Assembly (NCBI GenBank): GCA_050084985.1
Contig: JBITNC010000001.1
Span: forward strand, 58,776,001-58,840,000
Origin: Nageia nagi
Taxonomy: Eukaryota; Pinophyta
Direction: 5' to 3'
Length of the DNA: 64,000 nucleotides
Shown here: positions 23,290-34,139 of the stretch, piece after piece
Position numbering within the stretch: position 1 is the first letter of the stretch
Layout of the letters: every line of letters begins with the position of its first letter
Notes under the pieces: generated by a model
Told to the model about the DNA's origin: nothing
The model's database searches: none
The model's input: the letters and a program-made list of their open reading frames with translations, nothing else
Translations under genes and position numbers: made by a program

Positions 23290-24030
23290 ACAGCTGCAAA
23301 AGCAAGAGTGAGTTAGATAAATTTGAATTTATGTTTCCTTTGATTTAGGAATTTCTTGTAGCAATCTCTAGTTCTGTGTAGTGGAAAATAAATGTTCTTA
23401 TAGAGGAGAATAAATGTTCATTTTTAGCCGTAGGTGATACAATGAGGGGATTTTAGATGTAGAGTAGGGGTGTTTTTGGTTTGGATTGAATCTAATAGAA
23501 TTGAGTTTCTGGAGTATCTGTTTGTGGTTGTTTTAGTGCATTTATTTTCTGTACCTACATTTTCTTGGCTTTGTCTTTCTTTATTGGAGTTGCAGTTTCA
23601 AGGATCTTGAACTCTGTTTTCAATTTAGATCCAATCGACATCAAATTTTTAAAAGGTTTGGAAGGCTGGAAAGGGAAATAATTTTATCTAGTGGGAAAAA
23701 TTTAGTGTGAAAAATTTAGTTGAAAAACTTATCTCTCGAAGAAATCCTAATCTATTTCTTTATCTTTGTTGGAGCTTTCAAGTTTTATTGCGAAAGCCAT
23801 GATGACTAATGAAACCTTTTTATAATGGAATAAATAAACATCAAAAGTGAACTCTTGTAATACGGGCATTAATTTAAGAGCCATTAATTAGTAGAGGAAT
23901 CATACTCTAGTTATTATTAGTAATGAATAAGTTTTTATAAGCAAGCTTAATCAGAAATTTTATTAGCAGGATAATAGAATATGGTCATTAATTAGACTAT
24001 ATATATATAGGGGGTAATATATTTTTTATA
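23290..24030. other. AT-rich noncoding, possible LTR tail
   Basis: No gene seen. A TATA-like run (ctatatatatatag) lies near 23998-24011, just before the ubiquitin-like frame, and could act as its promoter or be chance. Confidence 0.3.
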
Positions 24031-24032
24031 AC

Positions 24033-24482
24033 GATATAATTGACATCTATATCAAGCTGAGGTGCACTGCTCTCAAAGCAAGGATTCGACAGAGAGAGGG
24101 CATTCCTCCTGGTGAGTAGATAACATTGTTATTCGAAGGTAACCAGTTGAAAGATGGACAGATTCTTGTGGAGGACAACATTCAAGATTCATCAGCCATT
24201 CTGGTAGTGCACAGAATGCAGTTCTTTGTGAGGGCATCGACCGTGGAAGCACAAATTCCTTTAGGAAAGAGGTTCAAAACAATTTTTCCAGTGGTGGACA
24301 GTTCTGACAAGACTAGGTCTGTTTTGGACAAGGTTGATAGAGAATTTGAAACGGTTAGCCGGTCACCAGGACTTCTCCTTAGGCATGGATCAAGAAATCT
24401 GGATAATTCGAGGATATTATCTCATTACCGGATTGCAAAGCATTCGACTGTACAACTTCACTATGTGCACAGTATAGATTGA
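24033..24482 (+). pseudogene. Degenerate polyubiquitin-like gene, two ubiquitin-fold units
   Basis: One frame runs through two head-to-tail ubiquitin-like domains. The first, lacking its N-terminal strand, gives ALKARIRQREGIPPGE, then an in-frame TAG (24117-24119), then LLFEGNQLKDGQILVEDNIQ; compare ubiquitin's 'KIQDKEGIPPDQQ' and 'FAGKQLEDGRTL-DYNIQ'. The second starts MQFFVRA and ends LDNSRILSHYRIAKHSTVQL. Lys48 of the first unit is Asn, and the Gly-Gly processing end is missing from both units (the junction reads VVHRMQFF), so it could not yield conjugatable ubiquitin. The second unit is open for 118 codons after the stop, but lacks an obvious ATG at a natural start. It converges with the RLP gene. 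Most likely a pseudogene; a non-conjugating ubiquitin-like protein is the alternative. Confidence 0.7.
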
Positions 24483-24888
24483 GGACAAAGAGATAACGCC
24501 AGTAAAGATCGTTGCACAATTAACAAGCAATTTATCCTCTGCAGTGCAATTATTATATTATGGGTCATTTCAATCCGTTTCCAAGTTAGCAGTGGTAGCA
24601 TAGGTAACTTCACACCTTTTACACAATTTCACTCATCATTCATATGGTAAATTCGTTTTTCTCTCTCCAATCCAGTATATTCGTTTTTCGCTCTCAAATG
24701 CAGTATAATCATACAAACAGAAAAGAATAGAAACCAGTTGATAATAATAAGAAGAAGTTCGTCCACTACAAAATACAACATAATAATAGATGTTATCTAC
24801 TGCTAATGAGTAACACCTTAGAGAAATAACAGATTGCTACTACTTGTTTAGCCGCATAAGATGATGATCGTCGAAGTAGCTGCTGCTG

Positions 24889-27081
24889 CTACTTTGGAAA
24901 TCGGTAAACTCCAATTCGAGGTCGGACTTCGGAGCCCAGCACCATATTTCTGAGATTGCCCCATCCAGCAATGAGAGAGATTGTCCCACCAAATCCAATC
25001 CCCAGTCCCAGTGCAAGACCAATCACTGAGATGCTTTCATCCACACTCCTCCACACCGACCACCTTGACGACTCCCAATATGAGGCTTTGCTGATTTGTT
25101 GTCGTTTTTCTCGCATTTGGGTAAAGGGGATCCGCGTAGACCCGTATTGTCCTCGAATGCGCTCTTATGGAAGGTGCCAATTTGAGTTCCAGTGGGTATG
25201 GGTCCATAAAGCCTGTTTGACGAAACATCCAGGTACGCCAACTTCGACAAGCTAGAAAGCTCGTCGGGAATGCGCTCTGTCAGCTTATTGTGAGACAAGT
25301 CCAACTGCTCCAGAGTTGATATCTGCCCAATGGATATCGGTATCTTTCCTTCAAATCCGTTTCTAGATAGATTTAGTAAGCGCAGGCTACTAAGGTTCCC
25401 TATGCTTGCCGGTATTTCACCTGTGAGATTATTGCTTGACAAGTCGAGTATGGTATTTGCCTGCAATACATAGTCTATTCTGTACTCCTGATTTTTGATT
25501 ACTACTATAATTTCTTCGTAGAGGGTCCTGCCAGTCACTTGGGGATTTCCAAGGGTTCCAAACCCGAGAAGAGGCTCCAGATGATAGGGTATTCTTCCCC
25601 ATAATCTATTGTTGGACAAATCCAGCACTTGCAGCTGGGTGAGGTTGGTAATCCACGGAGGAATATTGCCTTGGAGCATATTGCACCCTACACTTAAAAC
25701 TCTTAAATGTTGAAAATGTGCCAAATAAGGAGAACCTGTCAATCTATTACTTCTCAAATCCAAAAGGCGGACCTTCGTACAGTCTGACAAGGATTCAGGC
25801 AGAGTCCCAGACAAATGGTTAGAAGGAACAGAAAGAAAATCCAAAGAAGAAGAAAATCCTACTTCTTCAAGACTTCCATTGAATGAATTACTGGACAGCT
25901 TTAACCTGTTTAGAAATCTACATTTGCTGAGGGAAGCTGGAATGCTTCCTCTCAGTTTGTTATCTGCCAGGTCCAAATACTGCAACGAGGCCAAACAGCC
26001 TATGGTTTCTGGAATACTGCCGGACAAATTGTTACCATTAAGTACCAATTTCTCAAGCTTTGTCAAGTTACCTATGCTTTCCGGTATGGTACCGGTTAGC
26101 CTGTTTCTGTATAAACCTAAAACCTTTGACTTTGTGATGTTTCCAATATCCTTGGGAATGGTTCCAGTCAAATTGTTTGCTCCAGGATCTATGAAGATTA
26201 GCTCTGTCAGCTTTGCAATATCCTTTGGAATAATGCCTCATAAAAAAGTGTAGTTTCTGAAGCTTGGTCAAATTAGCTATACTCTCCGGTATGGTACCCC
26301 TTAACCTGTTTGTGCCAAAATGCAAATCAGTTAACTCTGTCAGCTTTCCAATATCCTTGGGAATGGTTCCAGTAAAATTGTTATAGCCCAGAACCAGAGT
26401 TACCAAAGACGTGCACTTGCTCAGAGAAGTGGGAATGCTACCAATCAAATTATTGTACTGCAAGTTGAGATGCTCTAACTCTTGCAGCCGACCAAATTCC
26501 GGTGGTATGCTCCCACTCAAGTTGTTGACTGCAAGTCTAATCTACTCAAGATGACTGCAATTAGACAGAGACTCAGAAAATATGACCAGTAAGACGGTTA
26601 TTTCCGAGGTCTAGCACTCTCAATGCTTTGAGCTGTCCCAGCTGTGGCGGAATATTTCCTCTGAAATTATTGTGGGACAGATTCAGAGTGTGCAGTAAGG
26701 AAAGATCTCCCAAGCACGGAGAAATCGTACCTTCCAGTTGGAGATCGTAGAGGAAGATGGCAACCACTCTTTTAGTATGTTTTCTGCACCAAACGCCTTT
26801 CCACGAGCACACTTCCTCTGAATTGTTTTGCAGTCCAACTGGAGAGCGCTTGCTGTGGATCTGATATAATGGCGTTTCGGAAGGACAGGAGAGCTCCAAT
26901 ATCCCTCATATGACCACAACTGTCGTTTGCAAGCAGCATACCATCATTCTGGACGGAAAATTTTTCTCCCAGCAATGCCCATGCAAATATTTGTTGTCAG
27001 CAGCGTTGTTTTCAGTTTTGCAAATGCCATAGCCAAAGCTAAGCCCAGCAATCTCTTCATCATTATTAACACAGCACCCAT
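24889..27081 (-). pseudogene. Leucine-rich-repeat receptor-like protein (RLP), frameshifted
   Basis: Single-exon RLP read right to left. The ATG at 27081 gives a signal peptide (MGAVLIMMKRLLGLALAMAF). Then come an LRR N-terminal cap (DIGALLSFRNAIISDPQQAL; EEVCSWKGVWC), about 18-19 plant LRRs (LxxLxLxxNxLxGxIPxxI), a non-LRR island before the last repeats (YEEIIVVIKNQEYRIDYVLQ), a C-terminal cap (NTGLRGSPLPKCEK), an acidic/basic juxtamembrane part, and a membrane helix (VIGLALGLGIGFGGTISLIA) with a short tail. There is no kinase. RLPs sense ligands in defence or development with partner kinases. The frame breaks at about 26975, 26848, 26577, 26245 and 25080, and TAG occurs at 26544-26542. The longest intact piece is 382 codons (26171-25023). 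Four of five breaks are one-base changes in short homopolymers, so some could be sequence errors; the TAG is not explained that way. Family call is confident; status uncertain. Confidence 0.85.
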
Positions 27082-27109
27082 TACCCTCCTTTCGATTTCC
27101 ACCTATTAG

Positions 27110-30100
27110 AACTCAAAACATGCGGAGAAGCGCTGTACTGCAACCATTAAAATTAATGGACATGTCTTAGTTTCATAAGTGATTGCAAATCATTTACTTT
27201 TGATTGAAGTTTTCGTTATTTTTGGTTCAATTTATTACATGGATTGGTGAAATTATCTACATAAAATAAAATGTAGACTAAAGATGACAGAAATGAAAGG
27301 TTTATTTTTTATTTTTATTTAATTCTTTTTAATTATAATTGTGGATTTACTACAAACTTCAACATTTGTTAGTTATCAGATATTAATATTAGTAAAATGG
27401 TAAATTTAAATATTTATAATTTGACGTTAAATAATAATAGGTTTTGATCAATTTTTTAAATTGCATTTTATATTTAATAGTAAGTTTATAATATTAATAG
27501 TATTCCAATTAACATTTGATCTGCCTGGAGTCAATTTTTGTCTTGAAATCTCTTGTTAAGTACTTACAGAGTAGCATGGCAATAGTATGTTTCTAAAGTC
27601 GAAGGATGCTTCTGTAATGAAGGAAGTAAGAAAGAATATTAATGTTCACATATAATCAAAAGTGGTCAATAGGAACTGCTATTTGTTGTAAATTAGCTAT
27701 ATTTTCATGACATTCTCAACACGCAAGCAGTTCCCACATTGTCCTCTCTGTCATTGAGTAAAGGAGAAGACATTTCTATTAATTTCTTCTTCTGTTAATA
27801 CGGCATGGAGATATATTTTGATGAAAGGTAGACAAGTTTTGTTGGTTGGTTTGATACGTTTGTTACACTTCACTTGACAGATTTGAATGTTTCGTAATAG
27901 TTTTCACAGATACTTATTGACAAAATAAATAATTGTACCGCAAGAATGATAAGCTTAACATGTCATTCAATATGATATGATAAATAGAGTGCCAGGATTT
28001 TATAGGATGAAAAACTTTTTAAGTGTAAATACTTTAAGCTACTCATTTTGCCGTTTTACTCATCAATTTCAAATTAATATTTACTGCTTTGATATAATCT
28101 ATTATATATAAAAAAATGTGGAGAGATATTATTTTCAAATAATTTAGAAATTATTTTAAAAAATTATTGTATTATCAATAATATAGATTATAATTTATTT
28201 TGTTATTGATAGTATAATAATTTAGAAATTAGTGTTTACAACATATACATTTAAATATATTTATTTGAATACACAATGGATGTATTTAAAACAATGAATG
28301 CATTGTATAATATGAAGAGTAATAATTTAATTACATATTTAAAATACGAATGCATTGTATAATTTAAGAGTAACATATGGAAATCATTTAATATTTATAT
28401 ATGAAAATTATATACAACTAATATAGTTATGTTAGCATATTATTAAATTTATATTGGTATATTATTAAATTTATATTTAAAATAATTAATAAAGTTTGTT
28501 GTTGATGATGGATATACAAATGAAGGGACATTTTGGCTCCATCGCCTCGGTTTTCATGTAAAAATGCCTTTGGGCGTAATTAGTATTATTTTTATATTAT
28601 TTTGCTACGTGTTTGTAGAGTTTTGCTAATATCATTATTTGATAATAGATTTTTTTAATAAATAAATAGATAAAATTATTGTTCATGTTTTCAAGATAAC
28701 TTTTACTTTTTTAATTCCAATGATTAAAAGGTTTTAAAGAATGAAAAATTATGAGAATAATGATAAAACTATGATAGATAAGAAAATAAAAAGTTAGTTC
28801 ATCTATGTTACAGTTGTTGTAGAAATTTTGGGAATATTTCTAAGTGAGGTCAAGGTTCAAATCCTTTCTTTAATAAATGGAGTACATTCAAAACTCCTAA
28901 AGAAACTTGCATGTGTGGTTTAGATCAAGTACAAATCATGAGTGATCTTTGACAGAAAGACACCCCCAATCATGGCTTCTTAGGCCAAGTTGATCTTGCA
29001 AGGGGTTTTTCACTAAAAAAAAGGAAATGAAAAATTATAAATATGAAAATATAGGTTTACCTTTAAAATTTCAACATGAAAAGGATCGAATAGAAACCCC
29101 AATACAATTTAAATATCTTGCATAACATCCAAAAATATTTTATAAGTTTCTTTTGGCCAATAGTTAAAATATCATTTCATTATTTTGGGATACGAGATTA
29201 CTAAACAAACCTACCTTTGTTGGAACAACAAGTCTCTTTCTTACACATAAGGCCCACCCTTACTACCACTAGTTGTGCAACAAATATTTCCTCATCATCT
29301 TCTTTTGTAAAATCAAACTACTTTAAAAATAGACTTTAGGAATATTTGTTTCTATCACTTGTACTTCCTATTTAATTGTGGAAGTATCTTCAATCCATTC
29401 AAAATTTTGAAATACTTAAAAATGATATTTGACTAAAGCATACTAAAATTTTCTCTAAAGTATATTATAATTTAATTTAAATTATATTATGATTTTAACA
29501 ACATTATTTTCCCTTGATGAATATTTTGGGACATATTTCCTTTTTTATCATTACCTTATTTATGCTTTATAGCTTGTATTTTACAACCTTGAATTCCATT
29601 TTCCTAAACTTACTCACTCCAACCTATTTCTCCTAATATATTATATTTTATTTTAGTTTAACCATATATTTAGTATAACATGCTATAGTAGGATGTAGAG
29701 ATATTGGAACTATGGATGCATCTTAGAATATAAAAATTTCATTTTGGTTGTCATATCCCCATTTTCAAAATTTAGGTATACATCAAAATTTTCAAGATCA
29801 TTATGTCCATAATGATGTTGATTTATATTTTCATGGTATAATCATATGATTATGCTATATATTTAGATTAGAAATTTATTTTTTGATAGGCATAATATTA
29901 TTTTTAATTATATTATGTATGTCAAATAATTAGAATTAATCCATTATCACATTTTCTAGCCATTTCTTTTTTTTTTCAAATATTCAATTACAATAAATCA
30001 TCACCTTTTTTAGTTAATCCCATTTTGACTTTATTTTTACTCACCATTTTTTAAATACCTTCTTATTATTATCAGTTATATCATAAAATATTATTCAAAT

Positions 30101-30240
30101 ACCTTAATTACAAATAATATTTTAGTCACTTCATTCCTTTATGTTGTTTCTCATCAATACTTCTATATTTTTTCTTCACATACTTGAGAGAAGCCTTTTC
30201 ATATAATTTCAAAGTATCTTTTTCAACAAGATGACTCAAT
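27110..30240. other. AT-rich intergenic DNA
   Basis: About 3.1 kb of very AT-rich sequence with no gene recognised. It contains short local repeats (two near-copies of 'atgaatgcattgtataat' around 28290-28360; 'tattaaatttatattggtat' around 28442-28470) and one possible SINE listed separately. Confidence 0.5.
28800..29025 (+). mobile_element. Candidate tRNA-derived SINE
   Basis: 'ggttcaaatcc' at about 28853 matches the pol III B box, in a segment slightly less AT-rich than its surroundings that ends in an A-run (ctaaaaaaaagg) near 29015. A convincing A box is not visible upstream and I cannot find another copy, so this is tentative. Confidence 0.25.
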
Positions 30241-31260
30241 TTCAAATGCATTCCATCTCAGTTCTTAGGGATGATCTATCTTAGTTAACTATCCAAGTGA
30301 AGATTAGTCCTCTTAGTGCTTCTCTTGAGGTACATGTTACCAAGATCCACCATGAGCTTAAAATTATTGAGTTATATGAAGCCAAAGGAGCATAGATAAA
30401 ATCTAACTTCACTAGTTGAAGATTTGGGATAAAGTCACTAAGGAAATCTTTTAAATTCTTTGAAACCCTCACATTAGTCTACTCAATTGAAATCCATTAA
30501 AGAAACTGGGATTAAACTTCCATGTTTAAGATTTCTAAAGCTTCCACCGAATATTATATCCAAGTGTTCATTACCTGAGCTAATACTACATAGAGGGAAC
30601 AATCCTTTCAAACTTATTTATTGGTAATACATATTAAAGTGTCTTATTCTCTAGGATAAGGGTGTGACAAACTCCTATCTATTGATGATTTGATGCTCTC
30701 TTCTAGATGGTGAATGGAAAACCATCAAGTTTATATGGGTTCTTGTTTGAAGTTTACAAAGCATGCTAGGAATGTTTTATCTCTAATCATCACAAGGTCT
30801 ATCTTAAAGCCTTAAAAATTTGTTGTTTGGGATCAATTATTAATAAGGATAATATCAAGTTTATTCCTAAGCAAGGTTACCCTAAGATTATTATGAATTG
30901 GATACCTATCACTCTTTGGAATATACACTACAAGATAATTTCTAAATATCTAACTATGTGGCTTGTACCCTTATTATCACTAATTATCAAACCTAAAAAA
31001 ATAAATTTTATTCAAAGTAGATATATTCTTGGTAATATCTTGGCAGTTTGGAAAGGCATGAGTTTGAAAACAACATGCTCTCTTTATAAAGATTGATTTT
31101 GAAAAAGCTTATGATCCATGAATGGTTTTTTATTTTATTCATGCTTCAAGCTTTAGGATTTGGATGTCAATTTATCTAATATATATGAATGGTATTTTAT
31201 ACTTTAGTTATGTTATATCTTAATAATTTTGAAACTGAAGAAATTGGGCTAGATATATCT
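30240..31260 (+). mobile_element. LINE reverse-transcriptase fragment
   Basis: On the plus strand, GSIINKDNIKFIPKQGYPKI followed by WIPITLWNIHYKIISKYL matches the start of the plant LINE (L1-type) reverse transcriptase. After a frame change it reads FIKIDFEKAYD, the motif A region with its catalytic Asp. Frameshifts and stops occur throughout; the second catalytic motif (YADD-type) is not present before the copy ends near 31260. The same family is found on the minus strand at 46.2-50.4 kb. Not functional. Confidence 0.75.
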
Positions 31261-31286
31261 ATCATAAAAAGTTTTCCCTTGACAAC

Positions 31287-31331
31287 TTATATATATAATA
31301 TATATATATATATTATATATATATATATATA
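31287..31331. repeat. (TA)n microsatellite
   Basis: A run of TA units with two interruptions, between the LINE fragment and LTR A. Confidence 0.85.
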
Positions 31332-31370
31332 GGAAATAGACTCCTTTAGGCATTTACTGGCAAATAAAGA

Positions 31371-32367
31371 TTCTACTAGTATTTAGCCCAAATAATGTAA
31401 GTTGACTCAAGAGGTATGTAACTCAAAGTGAAACTAGAAAATCCTATCCTAATTCATTTGATCACTTACATACTTGTGATTTTCTCTCTCACATTATTGC
31501 TCCAAGAATATTGCTAGGGTTTTGAGACAAGGTTTGAAGGATTCAATGCTTTTACCACAAATCTCCATCAAATCTCTTAGAGCTTGCTTCCACACTCATG
31601 AGGTAAAATTTCTATAGTGTTTCTATGGTTGAATTAAATTATTATTAGATGTATTCAAGCTTTTTGTAGGGAATTGAATGAAATTCAACCATGGGAGAGC
31701 TTGGGAAGACCTCCCTTTTGTATCCTTAGTAAAATTATTTACATGTAGTGTGTTGTTTAGGTTAAAATCATATTATCTTGCATTTACACAATTAAAATCA
31801 TTATTTGAACTCATAATAGGTTAAAAACATATTGTGAACATCCATTATATCTCATGGGTATCCTTGTATCTAATTGATTTAAGGATCTTTAAAGATATTA
31901 TTCATTTCAAGCATTTAAAGTTCTCAAGATTTTCAAGTGTTGGATCTTATTTTTAGCCACAAAAACATGTAAAGATTACCTCCATAGTTTAAATACACAT
32001 AGAAATTATTCAAACATCATATAGACACAAGCATTTGCACAAAAAAGCATATATATTTTATTTGTTGTCAATGATTTGAGGGATTGGAGGCTCACATACC
32101 ATTTGCAATGAGGAGACTCACTCCATGCTTCCTTAGGTGCATCAAAGGGCTTAATTTTGGAATTCCTCCTTCTCATTTAGATGTATTTAGGGTTTATTGA
32201 TATTCTTGTAAAGTTTCAATTTATTATTTGAATATTTAAACATACCTTTATCAAGTTTTCTACCTAATGCTCATTAACTAAAGCAGAGTTTTGTAATTTG
32301 GGGTTTATATGTGCATTTGACTTATTCATGCATCTTAGATCATATATAGCATAAATTTCAACCTACA
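31371..32367 (+). repeat. LTR A (5' LTR, first ~170 bp missing)
   Basis: It aligns with 44690-45644 and 51797-52770. Shared blocks include 'gttgactcaagaggtat', 'gcttccacactcatgaggta', 'gagcttgggaagacct', 'gtgaacatccatta' and 'tttctacctaatgctcatt'. It ends ctaca and is followed by ttaaaTGGTGAAC. The start is cut off at an AT-rich junction. Confidence 0.85.
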
Positions 32368-32372
32368 TTAAA

Positions 32373-34139
32373 TGGTGAACCCAATGTGAACCAGCCAAGA
32401 CCTTCGAATTTGGTGTTTTCCTTACCTTACCCTTGAATTTTCAAATTTTACTTGTATTTTTAGTTTCTTGATTTTCATCCACCTAAGTGGAAAAAACATG
32501 TAAAGTCTATGGAATTTATGATAAATTTTGAATGAGATTTTGATAGGATAGTATAAGGAGAGTGGCAGATTAGATATGAGATTTGAAGCTTTGATCTATT
32601 AGTTTTTTCCTAGATGCAGTCCAAAAATAGTCGCATCATGCCTAGAAATAGAGGGAAAAAGTTGTAAAAGAGTTTCAAAGAGTTTTTAGAGCCCAAAAAG
32701 CACTTCAAGCAAAGCACATCATGCCCCATAAATAGGCAATTTTGATATTTGCACTCAATATTAGGTGCACTGAGCCCCTTAATGGAGGTCTTATTTTCTC
32801 AAAAAATTCATAAATAAGATGCGATTAAGATCATGCCTAGAAATAAAGACCACATTTTTGGGTCAAATCTTAGTCAAGATGTGGTTCAAACTATGCCTAA
32901 GACCAATGTGTATTAACTTTTTATTTTTTGTAAAAACTTTGTAATAGGGTGAAGTTTTTTAGTTTGTCATAGCCAAACATAGTTGTGTAACATTGTAGGG
33001 GATGTGTTTACACTCATGATAGAATTTGCATCCATTGTTGCTTTTCTTTTTGTAATTTTTACCTTGGGGATTAGCTTTAGTTTATTTAAATATCTCTCAT
33101 TTGGGAGGAACTTGTAACCTACTTAGCTTTACACCTAGAGTAGAAGGAAACATTTATGTCCAAGTAAGAATTTGAATTCCTTTTTGTACCTAATTCATAT
33201 TGTTTCATTTCTTGGTGCATCATAGGATTGCCTTCTTTTGAGTTATCTAGTATCAAAATTGCGTTCATCCTTGCAGGTATTGTTACATACACAAGAAATT
33301 TACTTTAGGTTTAAAACTCATGTCTTGGATTAAGGTTTTATTTGTTTGTTAGGAACTTTCTTTCTCTTTGTTGAGTGCATAAAAAATCATTCCTTTACTT
33401 CATTTCATTTCGAAAGAAAAAAGTTATTGGAAAGAGCATACTTGGGAAGGGATTGTAAATATATGTTGAGGGATTAGTGTGCACTTTATATTAATTACAT
33501 CTCATATTTTCTTTTTGAACTAAATTCCATCACAATTCTAGGGAGGTCCTAGGGCATGTGGACTTGATTACCACATACTAACCCATACTTGGAGATAAAA
33601 ACCAAAGTGGGAACCCCCATCCATTCAGGATATCTTCCTATGGAGAGTACTAAAGAACCCTTGCAAAATGATCTACACCCCTAGAAGATTGATCATTTTC
33701 CTTGATAAATGCTTGAATAGAATCATTTTGTCTAGGGAAACTTAATAAATGTTGTGTCAAAAATAATAAGTGCATTAAAAGCTATCAAAACTAAAAAGAT
33801 AAACATTAAAATGAACAAGCAAAAGACTAGAGAAACTAAGCAAAAATCGCTATCTATAATCATTACTATATTTATATAGTTCTTGCATTATCATCCTAAG
33901 TGTTTGTTTTAATATTGCACCAAACTAAACAATAATAAATTTTGAAAAATCCCATAAGTTCTTTGTTTGGTGTTTGTTTCATTCTTGTTTGTACTTTCAC
34001 TTCCATTTTACTCATAACTTGTAAAAGTTTTGCATTATGGTTGTGTGATAATGGAGCCTGATCTATCTGAGGATATAGTATGGTATGAGGATTACTTTGT
34101 GAGAATAGTTGAAATAAGAGCTCAAAGGAAAAATAAAGA
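32373..34139 (+). other. Leader of the LTR element
   Basis: Begins with the primer-site octamer and 'cccaatgtgaacc'. It then holds repeated phrases on 'catgcctagaaataga' (around 32638, 32838 and 32890) but no long frame. Untranslated leader is the simplest reading. Confidence 0.5.

Noticed and set aside
28850-28865. tRNA gene
   Set aside because: Only a B-box-like motif is present; no acceptor stem, anticodon arm or A box can be folded by eye.
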